Source: Leisingera sp. ANG-M7
GTDB taxonomy: Bacteria > Pseudomonadota > Alphaproteobacteria > Rhodobacterales > Rhodobacteraceae
DNA length: 60,148 nucleotides
NCBI RefSeq assembly: GCF_000813965.1
Contig: NZ_JWLI01000032.1
Location: 1 to 60,148, forward strand
Direction: 5' to 3'
The translations under genes were made by a program, and so were the position numbers. Positions 53,064 through 60,148 of the stretch are shown here, piece by piece. Position 1 is the first letter of the stretch. Every line of letters starts with the position of its first letter. The notes beneath the pieces were generated by a model. The model worked only from the letters and a program-made list of their open reading frames with translations. It ran no database searches and was not told the DNA's origin.

Positions 53064-55678
53064 GCCGCCGCCGCAGCCCGCCTGGTCCGGCGGCTGGCGA
53101 GATAGCGCAGGGTTTTCAGCACCTCCGGCACCACCAGGATCGGCAGCACCAGCAGCGCGATCAGCCCCCAGTGCTCCGCCTGCAGCGGCACCGTATGCAG
53201 CAGCACCTGCAGCGGCGGCCAGTACACTGCCGCAACCTGCGCCCCGATGGTCACCGCCAGCGCCGCCAGCAGCAGCGGATTGCTGAACACCCCGATTCGC
53301 CAGCACGGCAGATGCAGCGAACGGAAGGCAAAGACGCTCGCCTTCTCAAACACCACCATGGCAGTAAAGGCGGCGGTGCGGGCCAGATCCTCGTTGCCGT
53401 CCAAGAGATGCAGGAACAGCCACAGGCTGGCCAGCCCGGTATAAAGCCCCAGCGCCAGAATGGTCAGCAGACCGGCCTGTCCCACAATCGGCGCGTCCTT
53501 CCGGCGCGGCGGATGCTCCATCTGATCCGGCTCGCCCTTCTCCAGCCCCAACGCCACCGCCGTCACCCCGTCGGTGACCAGGTTCATCCACAGGATCTGG
53601 GTCGCCAGAAAGATCAGCGGCCCGCCGATCAGGATATTGATCAAGAGCGCAATCACCTCCCCCGCGTTGGAGGACAAGAGGTAGCGCACGAACTTGCGCA
53701 CATTGGTGAACTGCCGCCGCCCCTCGCCGATGGCGCGGACGATGGTGGCAAAATTATCATCCAGCAGCACCAGGTCAGAGGCATCCTTGGCCACATCCGT
53801 CCCCCGCACCCCCATCGAAACGCCGATATCGGCCTGCTTCAGGGCCGGCGCATCGTTCACCCCGTCCCCGGTCATCGCCACGATCTGATGCTGCCCCTGC
53901 AGCGCCGAGACGATCCGCATCTTGTGGGCGGGCCTTGTGCGGGCAAACAGCACATCCTGCTGCAACAGCCGGTCCAGCTCCGCATCCTCCAGCGCCTCCA
54001 GCGCATCGCCGGTCAGGGTCTTTCCCGCCGGCAGGCCCAGCTGGGCAGCAATTGCCTTGGCAGTCAGCGGGCTGTCACCGGTGATCATGATCACCCGGAT
54101 GCCCGCCGCCCGCGCCGCGCCGATGGCGTCGCGCACTTCGGGCCGCGGCGGGTCAATCAGCCCCGCCAGCCCGAGGAAGGTCATGTCCTTTTCCTCGATC
54201 CCGCCGCCCTGCGCCGCGCCGGCTGCCAGGCCGATCACCCGCAGCCCTTCTGCGGCCATCGCCTCATAAGCGCCGATGATGGCGGCCCGCTCCTCCGGAT
54301 CCAGCCTGCGCGGGCCGTCCTGGGTCAGCACCTCCGTGCAGATGTCCAGAACCTGCTCCGGCGCGCCCTTGGTCAGGACCTTTTCGCCGCCGCCACTGCG
54401 CGCGAGCACACTCATCCGCTTGCGCTCGCTGCTGAAGGGGATCTCCGCCACCACCGCATCCGGCGGCGGCAGCGCTGCCCAGCCCTTGTAGCCCAATGTG
54501 ACCAGCGCCCCCTCGGTCGGGGCGCCGGTCATCTGCCAGTGGTCGCCCTCCTGGTGCAGGCTCGCGTGGGTGCAGGTCAGCCCCGCTTCCAGCAGCTCTG
54601 CCAGCACCGCATCCTCCCGCGCGCCGGTAACGGCGCCGTTCCAGGCGATATGGCCCGCCGGGTCATAGCCGGTGCCGGTCACCTGATAGCTGCGGTCCAG
54701 CGTCCAGACCCGCGTCACGGTCATCTTGTTTTCAGTCAGGGTGCCGGTCTTGTCGGTGCAGATGACCGAGGCCGCGCCCAGCGTTTCCACCGCCTGCAGA
54801 CGCCGCGCCAAGGCTTTCTGGCGCACCATTGCCGCCGCCCCCAGCGCCAGGGTGATGGTGACCACCGCAGGCAGCCCCTCGGGCACCATCGCCACCGACA
54901 GCGACAGGCCGGTCATGAACATCTCCGCCGCGTCCCGCCCCATATACAGCCCCAGCGCCAGGATCGCCGCCGCCACCGCCAGCGCCGCAAAACCCAGCTG
55001 CCGCGCCAGCCGGCCCAGCTGCACCTGCAGATTGGTCTTCTTCAGGCCCACCGCCCCGGTCAGCGCCGCAATCTCGCCAAAGGCGGTGCGCGCGCCGGTT
55101 GCGGTGACCACCGCTATCGCGCGGCCTGCCGCCACCACCGTGCCGGCAAACACCTCTGCAGTATCTGTGCCGGGCGCCTTGTCCACCGGAACCGATTCCC
55201 CGGTCAGCGCGCTTTCATCCAGCCGCAGCCCGGCGGCTTCCTCCAGATGCGCGTCAGCAGGCACCCGGACGCCCGCCTCCAGGATGATCAGATCGCCCGG
55301 CACCAGCTCGCGTGCCTCGATCACCTGCTCGCGCCCGTCGCGCACCGCCAGCGCCTGCGGCGACAGCATGCTGCGCAGGCTTTCCAGCGCGGTCTCCGCC
55401 CGCCATTCCTGCACAAAGCCAAGGATCCCGTTCAGACCGATCACCAGCCCGATCGCCAGCGTGTCCGTATACTCGCCCAGCGTGAAGGCGATGATCCCCG
55501 CAGCGATCAGGATCAGCACCAGGAAATTGCTGAACTGGCGCAGGAACACTTGCAGCGGACCGGTCCGCCTGCCCCGCGGCAGCTCATTCCATCCATACGT
55601 CCGCCGCGCCGCTTCCGCCTGCTGCCGCGTCAGCCCGCTGAGCCGCCCGCCACTACTGTCCTGAACCGGGTTTGCCAT
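53060..55678 (-). CDS. P-type ATPase, type IIA Ca2+-pump-like
   Basis: An 872-aa cation pump. It shows the cation-ATPase N-terminal domain (LTRQQAEAARRTYGWNELP), the actuator TGES motif (DESALTGESVPVD), the phosphorylation site CTDKTGTLTEN, and the hinge TGDGVNDAPALK. Ca2+-site residues of SERCA are kept: PEGLP in helix M4, SNAGE in M5 and NLVTDG in M6. This separates it from Mg2+ and Na+ types. It exports Ca2+ (possibly Mn2+). The ATG at 55678 has GGAGGG 8 bases upstream; an upstream ATG is rejected. It is divergent from the Fic gene. Confidence 0.92.
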   Translation of the reverse strand: MANPVQDSSGGRLSGLTRQQAEAARRTYGWNELPRGRRTGPLQVFLRQFSNFLVLILIAAGIIAFTLGEYTDTLAIGLVIGLNGILGFVQEWRAETALESLRSMLSPQALAVRDGREQVIEARELVPGDLIILEAGVRVPADAHLEEAAGLRLDESALTGESVPVDKAPGTDTAEVFAGTVVAAGRAIAVVTATGARTAFGEIAALTGAVGLKKTNLQVQLGRLARQLGFAALAVAAAILALGLYMGRDAAEMFMTGLSLSVAMVPEGLPAVVTITLALGAAAMVRQKALARRLQAVETLGAASVICTDKTGTLTENKMTVTRVWTLDRSYQVTGTGYDPAGHIAWNGAVTGAREDAVLAELLEAGLTCTHASLHQEGDHWQMTGAPTEGALVTLGYKGWAALPPPDAVVAEIPFSSERKRMSVLARSGGGEKVLTKGAPEQVLDICTEVLTQDGPRRLDPEERAAIIGAYEAMAAEGLRVIGLAAGAAQGGGIEEKDMTFLGLAGLIDPPRPEVRDAIGAARAAGIRVIMITGDSPLTAKAIAAQLGLPAGKTLTGDALEALEDAELDRLLQQDVLFARTRPAHKMRIVSALQGQHQIVAMTGDGVNDAPALKQADIGVSMGVRGTDVAKDASDLVLLDDNFATIVRAIGEGRRQFTNVRKFVRYLLSSNAGEVIALLINILIGGPLIFLATQILWMNLVTDGVTAVALGLEKGEPDQMEHPPRRKDAPIVGQAGLLTILALGLYTGLASLWLFLHLLDGNEDLARTAAFTAMVVFEKASVFAFRSLHLPCWRIGVFSNPLLLAALAVTIGAQVAAVYWPPLQVLLHTVPLQAEHWGLIALLVLPILVVPEVLKTLRYLASRRTRRAAAAA

Positions 55679-55785
55679 GCGCTTTGCCCTCCGCTGCCGC
55701 CTCCGGCCGCCGTTTCCAGCCTGCCGCAACTTTGGCCCCTCCGGCAACTGCGCCAACGCCGCAGGGGGTCACTCCGAATGCGAAC

Positions 55786-55821
55786 CGGAACACAAACCGG
55801 AACTCAAAGCGGAACAGAATC
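55786..55821 (+). repeat. Three 12-bp direct repeats between the Ca2+-ATPase and fic genes
   Basis: CGGAACACAAAC, CGGAACTCAAAG and CGGAACAGAATC lie head to tail. An inverted pair ATATGG / CCATAT follows at 55825-55838 inside an A+T-rich stretch. The repeats sit in the divergent promoter region and could be a regulator site. The related GGAAT/GGAAC words continue more loosely to 55965. Confidence 0.5.
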
Positions 55822-55967
55822 AGCATATGGCACCATATAACATTTATAAAGCAATGATAATAATACGATTTCACCCTATTCCCCGGCGACCGGAATCGGG
55901 CTATAAAACGGAATTTGAACAGGAACAAAACGGGCGTCACACCCCGGGATCGGAACAGGGGCAATAC

Positions 55968-57176
55968 ATGGCGGCGGACAGGCCAACCAACTTGGCGGAT
56001 GATGGCGAGCCGATCACCATTGTTGAGCCGCTGATCCCCGAAGAAGCCTCCCGGCACCGCCCTGCCCTCAACGATCTGGCGGTGGAGCTGGCAATGGCCT
56101 CCTCAGCCCTGCGCGCCGCCCTGCCAGAGGCCGTCCGCACCCCGCTGGCCGGCCTGGTGCGGTCGATGAACTGCTACTACTCGAACCTGATCGAGGGGCA
56201 CAACACCCACCCGGTCGATATCGAACGCGCGCTCAACCAGGATTTCAGCCAGGATCAGGCCAAGCGTGATCTGCAGCTGGAGGCGGTCGCCCATATCGCG
56301 GTGCAGAAATGGATCGACGAGGGCGGGCTGCCCGGCCACCCGCTCGAGCCTGCGGTGCTGCAGGAGATCCACCGCCGGTTCTGCGAAAACCTGCCCGGCA
56401 GCCTGCTGGTCACACGCAGCCCGGACGGCACGGAGACCCGGATCATCCCCGGCGCTTTCCGCACGGATTATGTGCAGGTGGGCAAGCACGTCGCCCCCAG
56501 CCCCGGTGCGGTGGCGCGGCTGCTGGCCCATATGCGCAAGATGTACGGCACCCAGGGCCGCAGCGGCGCGATCATCGCCACCGCCTGCGCCCATCACCGG
56601 CTGGTCTGGGTGCACCCCTTCCTCGACCTGAACGGGCGGGTGTCGCGCATGGTGGCCCATGCGATGCTGCGCCAGAACGTGAACTCCGAGGGCCTGTGGT
56701 CCGCCTCCCGCGGCCTCGCCCGCAAGGAGGCCGAGTACAAGCAGCGCCTGATGGCCGCCGATGAACCCCGCCACGGCGGCGCCGACGGGCGCGGCAGCCT
56801 GTCGGAGCAGCGGCTGGCGGAGTTTGCCGCCTTCTTCCTGGAAACCGCGCTCGATCAGGTCCGCTTCATGGAGCAGCTGATGCAGCCGCAGGCCCTGCGC
56901 GCCCGGGTTGAGGCCTGGTGCCAGCAGGAAATCAAGGCAGGCCGCCTGTTGACCGGCGCCGAAACCGTCATGCGGGAGGCTCTAACACTGGGCAAACTGG
57001 AACGCGGCAGCGTGCACGGCTTGCTTGGCGTCAGCGACCGCCAGGCCCGCAAGGTGACCGCCGGATTGCTGACGGCCGGCGCCCTGGCATCGCCAACCCA
57101 GCGCGCGCCCTTGCAGCTGACCTTCCCGGCCACCCTGGCAGGGGACTGGATGCCCGGCCTGTTTCCCAGCCGCTGA
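55968..57176 (+). CDS. Fic/DOC-family AMP-transferase with N-terminal inhibitory helix
   Basis: A 402-aa protein. The Fic catalytic motif HPFLDLNGR starts at His216. An inhibitory motif of the (S/T)xxxE(G/N) type, SNLIEG, is at residues 72-77, so this is a self-inhibited class II Fic protein with no separate antitoxin needed. A flap segment with RIIPGAFRTDYVQVG precedes the active site. The C terminus (about 325-402, GSVHGLLGVSDRQARKV) is a winged-helix DNA-binding domain. Such proteins transfer AMP to a target; here the target is unknown. The start at 55968 has AGGGG upstream; an open frame to 55677 is considered non-coding. It lies 174 bases before repA. Confidence 0.9.
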   Translation: MAADRPTNLADDGEPITIVEPLIPEEASRHRPALNDLAVELAMASSALRAALPEAVRTPLAGLVRSMNCYYSNLIEGHNTHPVDIERALNQDFSQDQAKRDLQLEAVAHIAVQKWIDEGGLPGHPLEPAVLQEIHRRFCENLPGSLLVTRSPDGTETRIIPGAFRTDYVQVGKHVAPSPGAVARLLAHMRKMYGTQGRSGAIIATACAHHRLVWVHPFLDLNGRVSRMVAHAMLRQNVNSEGLWSASRGLARKEAEYKQRLMAADEPRHGGADGRGSLSEQRLAEFAAFFLETALDQVRFMEQLMQPQALRARVEAWCQQEIKAGRLLTGAETVMREALTLGKLERGSVHGLLGVSDRQARKVTAGLLTAGALASPTQRAPLQLTFPATLAGDWMPGLFPSR

Positions 57177-57251
57177 CGCCGCGCCCCCTGCCCGCCCGGC
57201 AGCCGCCAACTATAGAAAACGCTTGCACGAATCCCGCTCTTTGGCCAATAG

Positions 57252-57287
57252 TCACGGAAAAGAGGCGGCAAACGCCAAATTCCGTGA
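57252..57287. promoter_or_regulatory. Nested inverted repeat upstream of repA
   Basis: TCACGGAA (57252-57259) and TTCCGTGA (57280-57287) are perfect arms 20 bases apart. Inside them GGCG (57264-57267) and CGCC (57273-57276) form a second pair. The site is 64 bases before the repA start, a suitable place for autorepression by RepA or for a partition-protein site. A TTGCAC element at about 57223 could be the -35 of the promoter. Confidence 0.5.
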
Positions 57288-57350
57288 ACACGCCAGACGG
57301 CAGAGGCACGGCAAAAAGGCAGAGCGGCAGACGGCAGGCACATAGGGCAG

Positions 57351-58538
57351 ATGGATCATACATACACACCTGAGGATCTCAATGCGGTGATCCGCCAGCA
57401 TTCCGAATGGATTGCGGCCCAGCTGCATGCGCAGCGCGAAAGCCTGTTCCCCCCGAACGCCTCCAAAACCATGCGCAAATTCACCTCCGGCGAGGCCGCG
57501 GCCCTGCTGGGCGTGAATGATTCCTACCTGCGCAAGCTGCATCTGGACGGCAAGGGCCCCTCGCCTGAGCTGACCGCCGGCAACCGCCGCCAGTATTCCG
57601 CCGAGGACATCCAGGAGCTGCGCGTGCTGCTGGAAAAAACCGCCCGTAAGCCCGGCGATTACCTGCCCGGCCGCCGCGAAAATGATCACATGCAGATCAT
57701 CGGCGTGATGAATTTCAAGGGCGGCTCCGGCAAGACCACCACCTCCGCCCATCTGGCGCAGCGCCTCGCGCTAAAGGGCTACCGGGTGCTGGCGATCGAC
57801 CTCGACCCGCAGGCGTCGCTGACCGCATTGCACGGCGTCCAGCCCGAATTCGACCTCAAGGACGGCGGCACGCTGTATGACGCCATCCGCTATGACGACC
57901 CGGCGCCGATCTCCTCGGTGATCCGCAAGACCTATATCCCGAACCTCGACCTGATCCCCGGCAACCTCGAACTGATGGAGTTTGAGCATGACACCCCCCG
58001 CGCCCTCGCGCAGGGCAGCGCCGGATTGTTCTTTTTCCGGGTCAAAGAGGCTCTAACACAGGTCGATTCCGACTATGACGTGGTGGTGATCGACTGCCCG
58101 CCGCAGCTCGGCTTCCTGACCATGTCGGCACTTTCCGCCGCCACCGGCGTCTTGGTGACGATCCACCCGGAAATGCTCGACGTGATGTCGATGTCGCAAT
58201 TCCTGCGCATGACCGCCGACCTGATGGACGTGATCGCGCAAAGCGGCGCCGACATGAGCCACGACTGGATGCGCTACCTGCTCACCCGCTACGAGCCGTC
58301 GGACGCGCCGCAGAACCGGATCGTTGCCTTTCTGCGCACCATGTACGGCGACAAGGTGCTGAACGCGCCGATGCTGAAATCCACCGCAATCTCCGACGCG
58401 GGCCTCACAAAACAGACTCTATACGAGGTCGAACGCAGCGCCTTCACCCGCTCCACCTACGACCGCGCGGTCGAAAGCCTGAACGCGGTCAACGACGAAA
58501 TCAGCCAGCTCATTCAGGAAACCTGGGGGCGCACATGA
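57351..58538 (+). CDS. repA: Plasmid partitioning protein RepA (ParA-type ATPase)
   Basis: A 395-aa ParA-family ATPase of the repABC type. Residues about 45-90 form a MerR-like helix-turn-helix used for DNA binding and autorepression (FTSGEAAALLGVNDSYLRKLH). The deviant Walker A motif KGGSGKTT is at 123-130, the switch region has LAIDLDPQASLT, and VVVIDCPPQLGFLT follows. Length and domain order are as usual for RepA. It drives plasmid segregation together with RepB and the parS-like site. It overlaps repB by 4 bases (ATGA). Confidence 0.95.
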   Translation: MDHTYTPEDLNAVIRQHSEWIAAQLHAQRESLFPPNASKTMRKFTSGEAAALLGVNDSYLRKLHLDGKGPSPELTAGNRRQYSAEDIQELRVLLEKTARKPGDYLPGRRENDHMQIIGVMNFKGGSGKTTTSAHLAQRLALKGYRVLAIDLDPQASLTALHGVQPEFDLKDGGTLYDAIRYDDPAPISSVIRKTYIPNLDLIPGNLELMEFEHDTPRALAQGSAGLFFFRVKEALTQVDSDYDVVVIDCPPQLGFLTMSALSAATGVLVTIHPEMLDVMSMSQFLRMTADLMDVIAQSGADMSHDWMRYLLTRYEPSDAPQNRIVAFLRTMYGDKVLNAPMLKSTAISDAGLTKQTLYEVERSAFTRSTYDRAVESLNAVNDEISQLIQETWGRT

Positions 58539-59551
58539 CCAGCAAGAAATCCCGCCTCTCGATGCTCGACAGCCTGGCCGCGGCCGGCGCGCCAGTCTCC
58601 TCCCCTGCCCCGGCGACGCCGATGATGTCCAGCAACCGCGCCCTGCGCTCGGCCCGCGACGCGGTGGATTCGCACCGGGTCTGGGATCTTGAGCCGCATC
58701 AGATCGAGGACACCCGCGTCCACGACCGGCTCGACCCGAACGACATCCACGACCTGCGCGACGCGATTGAGGCGAACGGCCAGACCGTGCCGATCCTGGT
58801 GCGCCGCCACCCGTCCGAGACCGACCGTTACCTGCTGGTCTACGGCCGCCGCCGGCTGGAGGCGATCCGCGCCTCCGACAAGGTGACCAAGGTCCGCGCC
58901 CTGGTCGCCACTTTGGATGATGACGCCGCCGTGCGTGCGCAGATTTCCGAAAACATGGCGCGCCGCGACCTCAGTTTCATCGAAAAGGCGCTGTTCGCGC
59001 AGGAACTGGTCGAAAACGGCTTCGGCAACCAATCGCAGGTTGCCGAGGTGCTGACCGTCACCAAATCCTCCGTCTCCATGGCCATCGCCATTGCCGAAGC
59101 GGTGGGCCCCGATCTGATCCGCGCCATCGGCCCGGCCCTGGGCATCGGCCGCCCCCGCTGGGACGCGCTGGCCAAGGCAATTGCCGCCAGCGGCACCAGT
59201 CAGGAGGGGCTGATTGCCATCGCCCAGAAAGAATACGACGATTTCACCATGCGCGCCGTCAACGGCACCGCCGAGGCCGAACCCGCCGACCCGTCGGTGC
59301 TGGCGTTTGAGGCGGTGTTCAGCGCCGTTGCCTCCGCCCCTGCCCCGCAGAAACCGGCCAAACCCTCCAAGGCGCGCACCCTCAGCCAGCCGCTGACCGT
59401 GGATGGCCTGCGCAGCGCCACCCTGCGCCGCACCGCCAAGGGCGTCAGCCTGGAACTTCCCGGCGGCGGCTTTGCCGACTGGCTGGAGGCTGAGGCGCAA
59501 ACACTGATTGAAGAGCTTCACGCGCGCTGGCAGTCGCGCGGCGAAGAATAA
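58535..59551 (+). CDS. repB: Plasmid partitioning protein RepB (ParB-type)
   Basis: A 338-aa ParB-family protein. An N-terminal RepA-interaction stretch is followed by the ParB/sulfiredoxin-like domain (LVYGRRRLEAIRAS, then ISENMARRDLSFIEKALFA) and a helix-turn-helix (GNQSQVAEVLTVTKSSVSMAI) at about residues 155-190. The C-terminal dimerisation part ends ALEELHAR-like (LIEELHARWQSRGEE). It should bind the palindrome at 831-850. It is translated from an ATG overlapping repA and followed by the 172-base repB-repC spacer. Confidence 0.95.
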   Translation: MTSKKSRLSMLDSLAAAGAPVSSPAPATPMMSSNRALRSARDAVDSHRVWDLEPHQIEDTRVHDRLDPNDIHDLRDAIEANGQTVPILVRRHPSETDRYLLVYGRRRLEAIRASDKVTKVRALVATLDDDAAVRAQISENMARRDLSFIEKALFAQELVENGFGNQSQVAEVLTVTKSSVSMAIAIAEAVGPDLIRAIGPALGIGRPRWDALAKAIAASGTSQEGLIAIAQKEYDDFTMRAVNGTAEAEPADPSVLAFEAVFSAVASAPAPQKPAKPSKARTLSQPLTVDGLRSATLRRTAKGVSLELPGGGFADWLEAEAQTLIEELHARWQSRGEE

Positions 59552-59723
59552 ATGATAACAACAACTTAGGAGGCACAGAGCAGGCAAAAAAGAAGGCCCC
59601 GCAAAACCGAAGCTCCACGAGACCAACTTGTTTCTAGCACCCTCAAGTTAGTGGCCGGAGCCTGTGACCGCAAGTCCAAAGCGATTCGCGGGCCGCTGTT
59701 TTTTTGTCTTTCGTGATGATGAC
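59552..59723 (-). ncRNA. Probable counter-transcribed RNA (incompatibility RNA) and repC attenuator region
   Basis: In repABC plasmids the repB-repC spacer encodes a small antisense RNA that lowers repC expression. This 172-base spacer is of the right size and place. On the plus strand an imperfect stem (AAAGCG / CGCTGTTT) is followed by a T-run just before repC, as expected of the attenuator. On the minus strand a T-run (TTCTTTTTTGCC) near 59588 could end the antisense RNA. I cannot fix its ends or promoter, so the coordinates are only the spacer. Confidence 0.45.
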
Positions 59724-60148
59724 ATGGGATATATGCCCCTCACGCCTTTCGGGCGAACGGTGGATGCTGTCCTGCTGAAACACCAGCAGGCCGCCGCCGC
59801 GCACTCCCCTATGCTCAGCCCTGTCAGCAAATGGGACGCGCTGCGCGAACTGGCAGCAGCCCGCAAGATCTATGGCCTGAATGACCGCGACCTCTCCGTC
59901 CTGCAGGCGCTGATCAGCTTCCTGCCCGGCACAGACGTGGACCCGCAGCCCGGCGTCACCGTTGTGCACCCTTCCAACCGGGCAATCTGCGAGCGTCTGA
60001 ACGGGATGCCAAACTCCACCATGCGCCGCCACATGGCCAAGCTGGTGGCCGCAGGCATCCTGATCCGCCGCGACAGCCCCAACGGCAAGCGCTACGTGCG
60101 CCGCTCTCAGGGCGAAGGCGTGGCCTATGGGTTTGACCTGTCTCCCCT
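59724..60148 (+). CDS. repC: Replication initiator RepC, N-terminal part (runs off the right edge)
   Basis: The first 141 residues of RepC, beginning MGYMPLTPFGR, which matches the family start; an ATG at 59733 would drop three residues. The N-terminal winged-helix initiator domain is visible (LNDRDLSVLQALISFLPG, VHPSNRAICERLNGMPNSTMRRHMAKLVAAG, then GKRYVRR and YGFDLSP). The frame ends with two bases of a codon. Joined to base 1 of the window it continues as the RepC central region, giving one gene across the ends. Confidence 0.93.
   Translation, partial: MGYMPLTPFGRTVDAVLLKHQQAAAAHSPMLSPVSKWDALRELAAARKIYGLNDRDLSVLQALISFLPGTDVDPQPGVTVVHPSNRAICERLNGMPNSTMRRHMAKLVAAGILIRRDSPNGKRYVRRSQGEGVAYGFDLSP

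Noticed and set aside
53171-55840. An 889-codon plus-strand frame opposite the Ca2+-ATPase gene
   Set aside because: Repetitive Arg/Gln/His-rich translation; the P-type ATPase on the minus strand has every motif.

Overview
The window looks like one complete circular RepABC plasmid of about 60 kb from a Roseobacter-group alphaproteobacterium (Rhodobacteraceae; Leisingera/Phaeobacter-like is a guess). It has been cut open inside repC. The first half of repC runs off the right edge and the second half enters at the left edge, in the same reading frame: two bases of a codon end the window and one base starts it. The GC-rich coding style, the TRAP transporter, the nasTS-type nitrate system, the candidate CtrA and FnrL sites and the repABC backbone all fit that group. 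There are no rRNA, tRNA, CRISPR, transposase, integrase or conjugation genes.

Layout. 1-850: end of repC and a perfect palindrome of the parS type. 1150-7197: a GntR/FCD regulator divergent from a TRAP transporter (binding protein plus fused DctQM) and the quinone-linked D-lactate dehydrogenase Dld; this reads as a lactate or 2-hydroxyacid uptake and oxidation unit. 7450-12334: the four-gene branched-chain 2-oxoacid dehydrogenase operon bkdA1-bkdA2-bkdB-lpdV. 12351-15074: VOC protein, an RsgA-type GTPase and an ExoD protein on the minus strand. 15381-27041: assimilatory nitrate/nitrite module nasT-nasS, a leader with an ANTAR-type hairpin and an intrinsic terminator, an nrtA-nrtB transporter with a double ATPase, then nirB-nirD-nasA. 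27186-30407: an orphan Tat-exported peptide-type binding protein divergent from a MocR-like regulator that has lost its PLP lysine.

31125-43326 is the most unusual region. A candidate CtrA box precedes a transmembrane Ser/Thr kinase, two secreted LysM plus binding-protein fusions, an FHA protein, a PP2C phosphatase and a GTPase. Facing them is a minus-strand operon of two dynamin-like GTPases, a small protein that may be roadblock-like, and an unknown protein. I read it as a phospho-signalling system that carries information from the cell wall or periplasm to GTPases that may act on membranes. I do not recognise it as a described system.

43400-55678 resembles a low-oxygen or stress gene set: cytochrome c, an HlyD/ABC exporter, two universal stress proteins, a formate/nitrite channel, a site-2 protease with CBS domains, a VIT1-like metal transporter and a Ca2+-type P-ATPase. 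FNR-like boxes lie in several of its promoters. 55968-60148: a self-inhibited Fic protein next to the repA-repB-repC operon, with a presumed counter-transcribed RNA between repB and repC.
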